Origin: Pseudomonadota bacterium
GTDB taxonomy: Bacteria; Pseudomonadota; Alphaproteobacteria; Rhodobacterales; Rhodobacteraceae
Direction: 5' to 3'
NCBI GenBank assembly: GCA_963205075.1
Contig: CAUJIU010000072.1
Location: forward strand, 1-62,479
DNA: 62,479 nt
The notes beneath the pieces were generated by a model. That model saw only the letters and a list, made by a program, of their open reading frames with translations. It was not told the origin of the DNA and did not search any database. The number at the start of each line of letters is the position of its first letter. Position 1 is the stretch's first letter. The position numbers and the translations under genes are program-made. Below, one piece after another: positions 25,304-36,077 of the stretch.

Positions 25304-25825
25304 ATGGCCTGGTCAATGCAAGGTGAAGAACACATCAAGGCAGCGCTCAACGGCCTCAAGTCCGCAGCGAGGGCCGGCTATGCAATCGCGCTGCATGTGC
25401 ATTTCACGACCCCGAAGTTCCTGTTTCAGGCCTATCCGGCCGACTGGACCACCTACTACACCACGAACGGCCTGGTGATGCAGGACCCGACGGTGCGCTG
25501 GGGATTCGAGAATACCGGCCGCATCCACTGGTCCGAGCTTGTGCCGCTCGATCATGCGGGCGTGCTGGCGCGGGCCGCCGCGCATGGCATGGCCTACGGC
25601 TTCACCATTGCCGCCGATATCGCCGGCAGCCGCAGCATCGCCAGCTTTGCCCGCTCGGATCGCGAGTTCAAAGGCGCGGAGATGGACGCGATCGAGGCGG
25701 TTCTTGCCGACCTGCACCGCGATACCAGCCAGATCGAGCGCCTGGCCCCGGAAACCTGCGAGGCGCTGCGCAAGATGTCGGTGGAAGTGACCCACCCGCG
25801 CAGCTCGGAAGCGGCCGCGCGCTAA
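25304..25825 (+). CDS. LuxR-like autoinducer-binding protein without a DNA-binding domain
   Basis: This 173-aa protein is divergent from the luxR gene (129-bp gap) and resembles only its N-terminal domain. All signal-pocket residues are kept: Trp48 with Tyr51/Tyr52 (DWTTYYTT), Asp61-Pro62 (QDPTV), Trp76 (IHWSE) and Gly99 (AYGFTI), plus SFARSDREF identical to a segment of the neighbouring LuxR (SFARSDREF). After a linker it ends at LAPETCEALRKMS plus a short tail, where an HTH would begin. No HTH remnant is visible in any frame after the stop. It probably arose by duplication of the neighbour and may bind AHL or form heterodimers with LuxR. Confidence 0.85.
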   Translation: MAWSMQGEEHIKAALNGLKSAARAGYAIALHVHFTTPKFLFQAYPADWTTYYTTNGLVMQDPTVRWGFENTGRIHWSELVPLDHAGVLARAAAHGMAYGFTIAADIAGSRSIASFARSDREFKGAEMDAIEAVLADLHRDTSQIERLAPETCEALRKMSVEVTHPRSSEAAAR

Positions 25826-25879
25826 CCAATCCTTCATGCCGATGGGGTGAAATGGCGGCATGTCCACCACAATGCCCCC

Positions 25880-26923
25880 ATGACCCAGACCCTGTCCCGA
25901 ACCGCCGCGCAGGCCACGACCTTCAGCAGGCGCCGCAAGGCCGCCGTGATCCTGCAATACCTCATCAACGAGGGGCGCGAGCTGCCGCTGGCCGAACTGC
26001 CGGAGCCGGTGCAGGTCGCGTTGACGCTGGAACTGGGCGCGCTCAGCCTGGTCGACCGGCAGACGCTGGACAGCGTGGTCCGCGAATTTGCCGATCAGCT
26101 GGAGGCATTGGCCCTCAGCCCCGGCGGCGGCACCGAGGCGGCGGTCAACGCGATCGGGGCGCAGATCAGCCCGGCGGCGCAGGCCCGCCTGCGGGCCGAC
26201 ATCTCGTCGCGCATCGCCTCCGACCCCTGGGACCGGCTGCGCGCCCTGCCGCCGGTGGACCTGGTCTCGATTCTGGAAAGCGAGGCGGTCGAGGTGGCGG
26301 CGGTGCTGCTGTCAAAGCTGCCGGTGGCGATGGCGGCCGATCTTCTGGGCCGCATGAGCGGCGACCGGGCGCGGCAGATCACGCTGGCCGTCTCGCTCAC
26401 CGCTGCCATCCAGCCCGAAACCGTGGCGCGCATCGGTCGCGCGCTGGCGGAGGATCATTGCGACCGGCCCGAGCTGGCCTTTGCCGCGCCGCCGGTGCAG
26501 CGGGTCGGGGCCATCCTCAACTCCAGCCTGGCGCAAACCCGCGATGCCGTGCTGGCCGGACTGGGTCAGGAGGCCCCGGAATTCGCCCAGGAAGTGCGCA
26601 AGGCGATCTTCACCTTCGCCGACATTCCGGCGCGGGTCACGCCGGCAGAAATGTCCAAGGCGATCCGCTCGGTCGAGCCGGCCCAGATGCTGGCCGGTCT
26701 GGCCTTTGCGCTTGCGCAGGGCGAGGGGGCGGCTGTGGCTGCCGAGTTCATCCTGGCCAACATCTCGCAACGCCTGGCCGAGCAGTTGCGCGAGGATATC
26801 GCCGAGAAGGGCAAGATCCGCCCGGCCGAGGGCGAGGCGGCGCTGATGGCCATCGTCACCGCCATCCGCGAAAAGGCCGATGCCGGCGATATCCGCCTGA
26901 TCGACACGGAGGAGCCCGACTGA
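25880..26923 (+). CDS. FliG-like flagellar motor switch protein, isolated from flagellar genes
   Basis: FliG links the flagellar MS ring and C ring and contacts the stator. This 347-aa protein (ATG 25880) has the three-part FliG layout: an N-terminal helical domain (RRRKAAVILQYLINEG), a middle domain (DPWDRLRALPPVDLVSILES) and a C-terminal domain (VRKAIFTFADI, QRLAEQLREDIAEKGKIRP). The EHPQ motif of the middle domain is replaced (SEAVEVAAVLL), and the charged residues after FEDI that meet the stator are mostly changed. No other flagellar gene is nearby. It may be the divergent FliG of the Rhodobacteraceae flagellum or a paralogue. It lies 74 bp before the acyltransferase gene. Confidence 0.75.
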   Translation: MTQTLSRTAAQATTFSRRRKAAVILQYLINEGRELPLAELPEPVQVALTLELGALSLVDRQTLDSVVREFADQLEALALSPGGGTEAAVNAIGAQISPAAQARLRADISSRIASDPWDRLRALPPVDLVSILESEAVEVAAVLLSKLPVAMAADLLGRMSGDRARQITLAVSLTAAIQPETVARIGRALAEDHCDRPELAFAAPPVQRVGAILNSSLAQTRDAVLAGLGQEAPEFAQEVRKAIFTFADIPARVTPAEMSKAIRSVEPAQMLAGLAFALAQGEGAAVAAEFILANISQRLAEQLREDIAEKGKIRPAEGEAALMAIVTAIREKADAGDIRLIDTEEPD

Positions 26924-26997
26924 CCGCCAGAGCTTGAACCGGGCGCGGCGCCGCCCTATTGCTGCAAGTCGGCCCCTTCCGGGTCGCAGAAGGGCGC

Positions 26998-27900
26998 ATG
27001 TCGGACGATACCAAGCAGGACGCCGGGCAACCGGAAAGCCTCGCCAACCGGATCGGTGGCCGCGTCGGGCTGGTGCTGCTGGCAATCCTGCTGCGCCTGC
27101 CCTATCGGCGCCGCGTGGTCTTTGCCGGCTGGGTCATGGCCCATGTGCTCGGCCCCGTTGCCGGCTATCGCCGCCGCGCCGAAACCAACCTGGCGATGGT
27201 CTGGCCCGACATGCCGGCCCACCAGCGGCGCCAGATCGCCCGAGGCTGCTGCGACAATTTCGGCCGCAGCCTGGCGGAATCCTTCTCGGGCCCCGACTTC
27301 GCCGCCCATGTCGCCGCCGCCCCGATCCGCGGCCCCGGCCTGGCTCTGGCGCAGGCGGCGCTGGCCTCCGGGCGGCCGGTGATCTTTCTCGCCTGCCATT
27401 TCGGCAGCCACCTCGCCCCGCGGCAGGCCATCGCACTGGCCGGGATCCCGCTGGCCTCGGTCTATCGCCCCATGAGCAGCGAAAGGTTCAACCGGCGCTA
27501 CGTGCAGCTGCTGGACTACGCGACCGGCCCCAACTTGCCCAAGGGCACCGGCGGCAGCCGTGGTTTTGTCAGGCAGCTGCGCAGCGGCGGCGCCTGCGGC
27601 ATCATGTTTGACGTGCATACCAGCGACGGCACGGCCCTGCCCTATCTGGGGCATCCGGCGATGACCTCGCTGTCGCCCGCCGAAATGGCCCTGCGCTACG
27701 ATGCGCTGATCGTGCCCTGCTTTGCCATTCGCCAGCCCGATGGCCTGACGCTCGATCTGGTGTTCGAGGCCCCGATCGCCGCCACCGACCCGGTCACGAT
27801 GATGACCGAGGCCACCCGGCGCCTGGAGGCGCAGGTCCACGCCCATCCCGAACAATGGTTCTGGGTGCATCGGCGCTGGAAGGCGCCCAAACCGGCCTAA
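26998..27900 (+). CDS. LpxL/HtrB-family lysophospholipid or lipid A acyltransferase
   Basis: This 300-aa protein starts at ATG 26998 (MSDDTKQDAGQPES). It has the N-terminal hydrophobic anchor (~22-55), the RRAETNLAMVWPDM segment typical of HtrB/LpxL, PVIFLACHFGSHLA, SVYRPMSSERFNRRY and the C-terminal QWFWVHRRWK block. The family catalytic motif is HX4(D/E); here His134 is present but the acidic position is Leu139. Either the acidic residue is supplied elsewhere or activity is altered. It probably acts at the inner membrane on lipid A. Its stop overlaps the convergent DUF1223 gene by 4 nt. Confidence 0.82.
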   Translation: MSDDTKQDAGQPESLANRIGGRVGLVLLAILLRLPYRRRVVFAGWVMAHVLGPVAGYRRRAETNLAMVWPDMPAHQRRQIARGCCDNFGRSLAESFSGPDFAAHVAAAPIRGPGLALAQAALASGRPVIFLACHFGSHLAPRQAIALAGIPLASVYRPMSSERFNRRYVQLLDYATGPNLPKGTGGSRGFVRQLRSGGACGIMFDVHTSDGTALPYLGHPAMTSLSPAEMALRYDALIVPCFAIRQPDGLTLDLVFEAPIAATDPVTMMTEATRRLEAQVHAHPEQWFWVHRRWKAPKPA

Positions 27901-28616
27901 GGCAGGGCGGCGGCGGCCAGAATGGCGCCCGGCCCGTCCACCTGCACGATGACCGCGGCCGGCCCGCCGGTTTCCGCCGCCGCCTCGATATGCAGCGGGC
28001 TGCTGCCATCCCATGTGGCCAGGGCCTGCCATGAGGTCACGATATTGGCATAGTCGATCCGGCGCCCGGCATTCTCGCCCCGCGTGATCTCGACCGATTC
28101 GAGCGGCAGATACCGGACCAGCTGCACCACCACCGGGGTTTCCAGCGTCAGCCGCGAGCGGGCCTCGATCACGTAGCCGCCGGGCACTTCGGTCAGGCTC
28201 ACATCGATGCCGCTGTCCATCCGGCCATGCGCCGCGATCAGATCCATGACCTGCATCGGCTTGGCGCCGACCACGGCATCGACACCGCCGATAATGATCT
28301 GGGGGGTATAGACCGAGCTTTCGGCGGCCTGCATCGCATAACGGTGCTGGCGCGCGGTAAAGCCGGGCTGCGCGAACGTGTCTTCCCAGCCGATATAGTC
28401 CCAGTAATCCACATGCAGCGCCAGCGCGATCACGCCCTCGCGGGTCGCCAGTTGCCGCAGCAGATCGTCCGCCGGCGGGCAGGACGAACAGCCCTGCGAG
28501 GTGAACAGTTCGACCACCACGGGGCTGCGCGCCGCCTGATCCTGCGCCGCAAGCTGCAGCGGCAGGCACAGCAGCACCGGCGCGATCAGTTTCAGGGTGA
28601 CCTCTTTCATCGGCAT
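27897..28616 (-). CDS. DUF1223 thioredoxin-like exported protein
   Basis: The 239-aa protein from ATG 28616 (a second Met two codons later may be the true start) has a signal peptide (MKEVTLKLIAPVLLCLPLQLAAQ) and the DUF1223 hallmark VVELFTSQGCSSCPPADDLL, a CxxC-type redox motif, followed by LALHVDYWDYIGWEDTF and VYTPQIIIGG. The fold is thioredoxin-like and periplasmic. The substrate is unknown. It is convergent with the acyltransferase gene. Confidence 0.85.
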   Translation of the reverse strand: MPMKEVTLKLIAPVLLCLPLQLAAQDQAARSPVVVELFTSQGCSSCPPADDLLRQLATREGVIALALHVDYWDYIGWEDTFAQPGFTARQHRYAMQAAESSVYTPQIIIGGVDAVVGAKPMQVMDLIAAHGRMDSGIDVSLTEVPGGYVIEARSRLTLETPVVVQLVRYLPLESVEITRGENAGRRIDYANIVTSWQALATWDGSSPLHIEAAAETGGPAAVIVQVDGPGAILAAAALP

Positions 28617-28756
28617 GGCATGTCTTTCGATTTTCTCGACGAGCCATAGCCCGTTCTGCGCGACCCTACCAATCAACGATCTGCGATTCACCGAAATCTC
28701 GCAAAAAGGTGACAGGCAGCACTCACCGGCCTGCGGGTCGGGGCAAAAGTAACGGC

Positions 28757-28786
28757 TTGGAAATAATTGTGCACAATGGTATACAA
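28757..28786 (+). promoter_or_regulatory. acnA promoter with two overlapping GntR-type operator-like sites
   Basis: TTGGAA (28757-28762), a 17-bp spacer and TATACA (28780-28785) with the extended element TGG just before it. Two 10-mers fit the FadR/GntR consensus TNGTNNACNA exactly: TTGTGCACAA (28767-28776), within the 12-bp perfect palindrome ATTGTGCACAAT, and TGGTATACAA (28777-28786). They abut, so their centres are 10 bp apart, one helical turn. Binding would block RNA polymerase, which suggests repression of acnA by an unlinked GntR-family regulator. Confidence 0.6.
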
Positions 28787-28869
28787 AACCCGATCAGCCC
28801 CTTGCCTCGCCACGATTGCTGGGGCAAAAGCGCCGCAACCACAGCCATTCCGACCGAAAGGATGCCCCC

Positions 28870-31560
<2,691 letters not shown>

Positions 31561-31578
31561 GCCACTGAAATCATTGAC

Positions 31579-31604
31579 GCCGCGCCCCATCCGGGCGCGG
31601 CCTT
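31579..31604 (+). terminator. Terminator after acnA
   Basis: A 9-bp perfect stem GCCGCGCCC/GGGCGCGGC with a 5-nt loop, followed by CTTT, 18 nt after the acnA stop. The T-run is short. Confidence 0.75.
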
Positions 31605-31629
31605 TGCCTCAGCCGTCGCGCTGATCGCA

Positions 31630-31965
31630 CTAGGCGCGGACGAGAGATGTCAGTTCGGCGCGCTTGGCCGCCAGATCGTCGAGACTGGCAAAGCTCATGC
31701 TGCGCGCCTCGGCCCCGTCGCCGGTCAGATTGGGGAACTCGCCCTTGATGGTCGCGCCCTTGTGAAACATCAGCGTCGCGTGCTTCTTGGCCTTGGGGAA
31801 GAAGCTGGCGATGTTGCCCTTGTAGGTGAAGGTCGGCGCCTGCCACTTGATGCACTCGCCCACCCGCGCGTCGGCCGCCAGAATGGCCTCGCGCACCGCC
31901 TGAACCACCGGCTTTTGCGGGTTGTCATAGGCCGCCATCCAGCGGTCCACATCGGCCTTGGTCAT
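31630..31965 (-). CDS. DUF1801 (YdhG/YjbR-fold) protein
   Basis: This 111-aa protein is a single DUF1801 domain. Recognisable parts are KPVVQAVREAILAADARVGECIKWQAPTF-like N-terminal sequence, the TYKGNIASFFPKAKKHATLMF strand region and the FASLDDLAAKRAEL helix. The family has a YjbR/frataxin-like fold and no settled function. Its start overlaps the stop of the upstream phosphomutase gene by 4 nt, so the two are probably co-transcribed. Confidence 0.8.
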   Translation of the reverse strand: MTKADVDRWMAAYDNPQKPVVQAVREAILAADARVGECIKWQAPTFTYKGNIASFFPKAKKHATLMFHKGATIKGEFPNLTGDGAEARSMSFASLDDLAAKRAELTSLVRA

Positions 31966-33335
31966 GTTCCCGCCTTCCGCAACAACTGCGAGATTTCTGC
32001 CACCTTTTCGGCGACCAGCGCCGCATCGCCGCGGCCTTCGACATTCAGCCGCAGCACCGGCTCGGTGTTGGAGCGGCGCAGGTTGACCCGCCAGTTCCCC
32101 ATATCGAGGCTGATGCCATCGAGCCGGTCAACCGCGCGGGCCTGCGGCAGATAGGCCGCCTCAAAGGCCGCGACCGCCCCGCCGACATCGCCCAAAGTGA
32201 AGTTGATCTCGCCCGACGAAGGGAAGGCCGCGCGCATCTCGGCCACCAGCGCCGACAGCGGCTTGCCCGCGCGGCTGACCAGTTCGGCCACCAGCAGGAA
32301 CGGGATCATGCCGCTGTCGCAATACATGAAGTTGCGGAAATAGTGATGCGCCGACATCTCGCCGCCATAGACCGCATCGACCTCGCGCATCCGCGCCTTG
32401 ATCAGCGCGTGCCCGGTGCGTGACACCACCGGTTCGCCGCCGCCGTGCCGGACCTGATCCACGGTGCTCCACATCACGCGCGGGTCATGCACGATCCGCG
32501 CCCCGCGCTCCTTGGCGACAAAGGCCGCCGCCAGCAGCCCCACCACATATTCGCCATCAACAAAGCAGCCCGCCTCGTCGAAGAAGAAGCAACGGTCGAA
32601 ATCTCCGTCCCAGGCCACGCCGATATCGGCACTTGCCGCGCGCACGGCCGCAACCGTCGCCGGTTGATTCTCGGGCAGGAGCGGGTTGGGGATGCCGTTG
32701 GGAAAGCCGGCATCGGGCTGGTGAAACATGCGCTCGAAGCTGAAGGGCACGCCCGCCCGCTCCAGCGCCCCGGCCAGCGCATCGAAGGTTGGTCCGGCGG
32801 CGCCATTGCCGGAATTGACCAGAATCCTGAGCGGCCGCAGTCCGGCAGGGTCCAGAAAGCTCATCACCCGGGCGATGTAGTCCGTGCGCGGATCAAGCCG
32901 TTGCAGCCGGCCCTGCGCCTCAACCGGCCCGAAATCGTCGGCCGCCACCAGATCGCGGATCGCGTTCAGCCCGGTCTCGGCCGAGATCGGGCGCGAGCCC
33001 TCGCGCACCAGCTTGATGCCGTTGTAATCGATCGGGTTATGCGAGGCGGTCACCATCAGGCCCCCGCCAGCGGCGTAGTGGTCGGTCGCGAAATAGACCT
33101 CCTCGGTGCCGCAAAGCCCGATGTCGATCACATCCGCGCCCTCGTCGCGCAGCCCCCGGATCAGCGCCGCCTGCAATCCCGGGCCCGAGGCGCGGATATC
33201 GCGCCCGGTGACGACCAGCCCCGGCCGGAACACCCGCGCGAAGCCGCGCCCGGTGAGGTAGGCGATGGACTCGTCCAGATCCACGCCAAGCCGCCCGCGA
33301 ATGTCGTAGCTCTTGAATGCGGCGGTGCTGGGCAA
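31962..33335 (-). CDS. Phosphomannomutase/phosphoglucomutase
   Basis: This 457-aa alpha-D-phosphohexomutase interconverts hexose 6-phosphate and 1-phosphate, supplying GDP-mannose or UDP-glucose for surface polysaccharides. It has the phosphoserine loop VTASHNP (Ser98), the metal-binding loop DGDFDR (~residues 240-245), the sugar-binding GEMSAHH, and the phosphate-binding loop RRSNTEPVLRLNVEGRG. The N-terminus AFKSYDIRGRLGVDL is typical of AlgC/ManB-type enzymes. It lies between ccmG and the DUF1801 gene on the same strand. Confidence 0.93.
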   Translation of the reverse strand: MPSTAAFKSYDIRGRLGVDLDESIAYLTGRGFARVFRPGLVVTGRDIRASGPGLQAALIRGLRDEGADVIDIGLCGTEEVYFATDHYAAGGGLMVTASHNPIDYNGIKLVREGSRPISAETGLNAIRDLVAADDFGPVEAQGRLQRLDPRTDYIARVMSFLDPAGLRPLRILVNSGNGAAGPTFDALAGALERAGVPFSFERMFHQPDAGFPNGIPNPLLPENQPATVAAVRAASADIGVAWDGDFDRCFFFDEAGCFVDGEYVVGLLAAAFVAKERGARIVHDPRVMWSTVDQVRHGGGEPVVSRTGHALIKARMREVDAVYGGEMSAHHYFRNFMYCDSGMIPFLLVAELVSRAGKPLSALVAEMRAAFPSSGEINFTLGDVGGAVAAFEAAYLPQARAVDRLDGISLDMGNWRVNLRRSNTEPVLRLNVEGRGDAALVAEKVAEISQLLRKAGT

Positions 33336-33357
33336 GGTGCGGTCCTGTCGGTCTGTG

Positions 33358-33894
33358 TTACTGGGTCGCCTCTGCCAGGGCGGGCAGGAACCTCTCCTCG
33401 TAGTCGGTGCCCATCAATGGGCCGGCAAAGCGAAACAGGATTGTGCCGTCGCCATCGACGATGAAGGTTTCGGGCGCCGCCGTCACGCCCCAATCGATCG
33501 CGGTGCGGCCCTGCGGGTCAAAGCCCAGCGCGAAGAACGGGTCGCCCACGTCATCGAGATAGCCATTGGCCTGATCGGTGGTATCGCGAAAGTTGATCCC
33601 GGCCACGCGGTAGCCCTGCGCGGCCAGATCGGTCAGAACCGGATGCTCGGCCCGGCAGGGCGGACACCACGAGGCCCAGAAGTTGACCAAAGTCACCTCG
33701 CCGCTGCGCAGGTCGGCATCGGTGAGCAAGGTGCGGCCATCGAGCGCCGCGACCGGCACCGGCGGCGCCTCCTTGCCGATCAGCGCCGAGGGCAGATTGC
33801 CGGGATCGCCCATGTAGAGCCCGCTCATCAGCAACCCGGCAATCGCCGCGAAAGCCACCGGCGGCAGCAGGATCAGCGGCGACAGCCTAGCCAT
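33358..33894 (-). CDS. ccmG: Periplasmic thiol:disulfide oxidoreductase CcmG/DsbE
   Basis: CcmG keeps apocytochrome c or CcmH reduced during haem attachment. From ATG 33894 (MARLSPLILLPPVAF) the 178-aa protein has an N-terminal membrane anchor (~5-26), then the thioredoxin fold with active site WASWCPPC (Cys77, Cys80) and the GVTAAPETFIVD cis-Pro region. Its ATG lies within the last codons of ccmD (8-nt overlap). Confidence 0.93.
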   Translation of the reverse strand: MARLSPLILLPPVAFAAIAGLLMSGLYMGDPGNLPSALIGKEAPPVPVAALDGRTLLTDADLRSGEVTLVNFWASWCPPCRAEHPVLTDLAAQGYRVAGINFRDTTDQANGYLDDVGDPFFALGFDPQGRTAIDWGVTAAPETFIVDGDGTILFRFAGPLMGTDYEERFLPALAEATQ

Positions 33895-34033
33895 TGCGGG
33901 CCTCCGCCTCGGCCAGCGCCGCACGCGACCGGCGCGCCTGCAGCCAGCTGAGCGCCACGATCCCGGCCAGCAGCGCCAGCGTCACCGCGTAGGCGCCCAG
34001 CACTTCGGCCGCGTAATTTCCCAGGTCAGGCAT
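33887..34033 (-). CDS. ccmD: Haem exporter protein CcmD
   Basis: This 48-aa single-pass membrane protein begins MPDLGNYAAEVLGAYAVTL. The hydrophobic helix spans ~12-32 (LGAYAVTLALLAGIVALSWL) and a basic then charged C-terminus follows (QARRSRAALAEAEARNG). CcmD releases holo-CcmE from CcmABC. The ATG overlaps the ccmC stop (ATGA) and the stop overlaps the ccmG start. Size, position and topology match. Confidence 0.92.
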   Translation of the reverse strand: MPDLGNYAAEVLGAYAVTLALLAGIVALSWLQARRSRAALAEAEARNG

Positions 34034-34761
34034 CAATCCCTCCGCGCCCGCAGGTCAAGCGCGCGCACCCGCCGCCAGCGGATCTCGGTCCGGGTGCGCA
34101 ACAGGACCAGCGCCAGAAACAGCAGGATGAACCCGGCGATGGCGAGCAGCAAGGGCTGGTAGAACACGTCCGCCACGTTTTCCTTGGCATCGAGACTGAG
34201 CGACGCCCCCTGATGCAACCCTTGCGTCCAGAAGTTGACCGCATAGCGGCTCAGCACCGCAAACACCGATCCGACGATGCACAGGATGCTGGTCAGATCG
34301 GCGGCCGTATCGGGATCCTCGATCGCCGACCAGAGCGCCACATAGCCCAGATAGAACAGGAACAGGATCAGGAACGAGGTCAGCCGCGGATCCCAGACCC
34401 ACCAGGTCCCCCACATCGGCTGGCCCCAGATCGCGCCGGTCATCAGCGCGATCAGCGTCATGGTGATGCCCACCGGCGCTGCCGCCTTGGCCGCCAGCGC
34501 CGAGACATGGTGCCGCCGCACCAACCAGATCAGCGAGGCCACCAGCATCATCAGCCAGGCATTGATCGCCAGCATCGCCGAGGGCACGTGCAGGTAGATG
34601 ATCTTGACCGTCGCACCCTGCCGGTAATCGGCGGGCGTGAAGAAAAAGCCCCAGACCAGCGCCACCACGATGGCCCCGATCCCCAGCGCGAAGAGCCACG
34701 GCACGGCCGGAGCGGTCGTCGCCATGAACTTCTTCGGATTGGCATATTCCCAGATCGACAT
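34033..34761 (-). CDS. ccmC: Haem exporter/haem-handling protein CcmC
   Basis: This 242-aa inner-membrane protein has about six transmembrane helices and loads haem onto CcmE. It contains the tryptophan-rich periplasmic haem-binding motif GTWWVWDPRLTSF (Trp120-Asp124) and conserved His residues in IYLHVPSAM (His58) and GLHQGASLS. It is followed by ccmD with a 1-nt overlap and lies 39 bp downstream of ccmB. Confidence 0.96.
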   Translation of the reverse strand: MSIWEYANPKKFMATTAPAVPWLFALGIGAIVVALVWGFFFTPADYRQGATVKIIYLHVPSAMLAINAWLMMLVASLIWLVRRHHVSALAAKAAAPVGITMTLIALMTGAIWGQPMWGTWWVWDPRLTSFLILFLFYLGYVALWSAIEDPDTAADLTSILCIVGSVFAVLSRYAVNFWTQGLHQGASLSLDAKENVADVFYQPLLLAIAGFILLFLALVLLRTRTEIRWRRVRALDLRARRD

Positions 34762-34800
34762 GTGCCGTCTCTATCCTTTGCCGCAGGCCGGCTCAATCGC

Positions 34801-35457
34801 CTAGCGCAAATTCACCCGCAAAGCCGCCGCGGTGGCAAAGGGCAGCACCGCGAAGGCGCCCAGGGTGATGCCTCCCAGCATTGCCAGTGGCACCGCCACG
34901 CCCAGCCCCTCGCCGCCGCGCCGCACCACCTCGGCGCCGAAGACCAGCGTCGGAACATAAAGCGGCAAGACCAGCAGCGACATCAGAAGCCCGCCCCGCT
35001 TCAGCCCCACGGTCAGGGCCGCACCAAAGGCCCCGATCATCGACAGCGCCGGCGTGCCAACCGCCAGCGACACCAGCAGCGGCAGCACCGCCGGGCCGGG
35101 CAGGCTCAGCAGGATGCCCAGCAGCGGCGCGATCACCACCAGCGGCAGCCCGGTGGTGGCCCAATGCACCAGCGCCTTGCCCAGCGCCACCGCTTCCAGC
35201 GGCAGCGGTCCGGTGGCCAGCAGGGTCAGCGACCCGTCCTCGTGATCGAGCGCGAACATCCGGTCCAGCGACAACAGCGCCGCCAGCAGTGCTGCCACCC
35301 ACAAGATCCCCGGCGCGATCCGGGCCAGCACCTCGCGCTCGGGACCGACCCCGAAGGGCACCAGCACCACCACGATCAGGAAGAACGCCAGCGCCAGCCC
35401 AAACCCGCCACCGGCGCGCACGGCGAGCTTCAGGTCGCGGATCACCAGCGCCCTCAC
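34801..35457 (-). CDS. ccmB: Haem exporter membrane subunit CcmB
   Basis: This 218-aa permease partner of CcmA has about six hydrophobic segments, begins [18 protein letters not shown] and contains the family block [20 protein letters not shown]. CcmAB uses ATP to release CcmE from CcmC. It overlaps ccmA by 4 nt (ATGA). Confidence 0.95.
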   Translation of the reverse strand: MRALVIRDLKLAVRAGGGFGLALAFFLIVVVLVPFGVGPEREVLARIAPGILWVAALLAALLSLDRMFALDHEDGSLTLLATGPLPLEAVALGKALVHWATTGLPLVVIAPLLGILLSLPGPAVLPLLVSLAVGTPALSMIGAFGAALTVGLKRGGLLMSLLVLPLYVPTLVFGAEVVRRGGEGLGVAVPLAMLGGITLGAFAVLPFATAAALRVNLR

Positions 35458-36077
35458 AGGAAGGCCCCGTCGCTGCCATCCGCCCCCGCGCGCCGGGCAC
35501 GAAACGCCGTCAGGTCGAGGGTTTCGGCCTCGATCCCCAGATCGATATGGGTGGCAATCACCGCAATGCCGCCGCGCGCCAGATGGTGCTGCGTCAGAAA
35601 CTCCGCAAACCGCGTCACCGACTGCCGGTCGAGCGAGATCGTCGGCTCGTCGAGCAGCCAGATCGGCCGGTCGATCACCGCCAGCCGCGCCAGCCCCAGC
35701 CGCCGCTTCTGCCCCGAGGACAGCGTCCCGGCCTCGCGCCCGCGCAGATCCGCCAGATCGAAAAGGTCATAAACGCCGTCCGGCACCCCGGTGCCATGGA
35801 TGCCGGCCCAGAACTGCAGGTTCTCGGCCACGCTCAGCGTCGCCTTGATGCCGTCGGCATGGCTGGCATAGGCGATGTCGTCCGGCGCCGCCTCGACCCG
35901 GCCCGCCAGCGGCTTCTGCAACCCGGCCAGCACCCGCAACAGCGTGGTCTTGCCAACCCCGTTCGGCCCGCGCAGGATCAACGCCCGCCCGGCCGGGACG
36001 CCAAAACTCACACCCTCCAGCACCGCCAGCCCGCCGCGCTCGACCGCCAGCCCGGCGACGCCCAGCCGCGCGCTCAC
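35454..36077 (-). CDS. ccmA: Haem exporter ATP-binding protein CcmA
   Basis: This 207-aa ABC ATPase has Walker A GPNGVGKT (37-44), signature LSSGQKRR, Walker B WLLDEP and the switch His in ATHIDLG. The start is GTG 36077, set by overlap with the preceding stop (GTGA); an upstream open frame of 85 codons is the shadow of the Mth938-like gene. It is part of the ccmABCDG run. ccmE, ccmF and ccmH are not in this window, and ccmI is at 57880. Confidence 0.95.
   Translation of the reverse strand: MSARLGVAGLAVERGGLAVLEGVSFGVPAGRALILRGPNGVGKTTLLRVLAGLQKPLAGRVEAAPDDIAYASHADGIKATLSVAENLQFWAGIHGTGVPDGVYDLFDLADLRGREAGTLSSGQKRRLGLARLAVIDRPIWLLDEPTISLDRQSVTRFAEFLTQHHLARGGIAVIATHIDLGIEAETLDLTAFRARRAGADGSDGAFL

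Noticed and set aside
25826..25879. Frameshifted HTH remnant that would make the truncated LuxR a pseudogene
   Set aside because: None of the frames after the stop shows LuxR HTH sequence, and the next gene begins at 25880; the gene looks like a deliberate or long-standing truncation.
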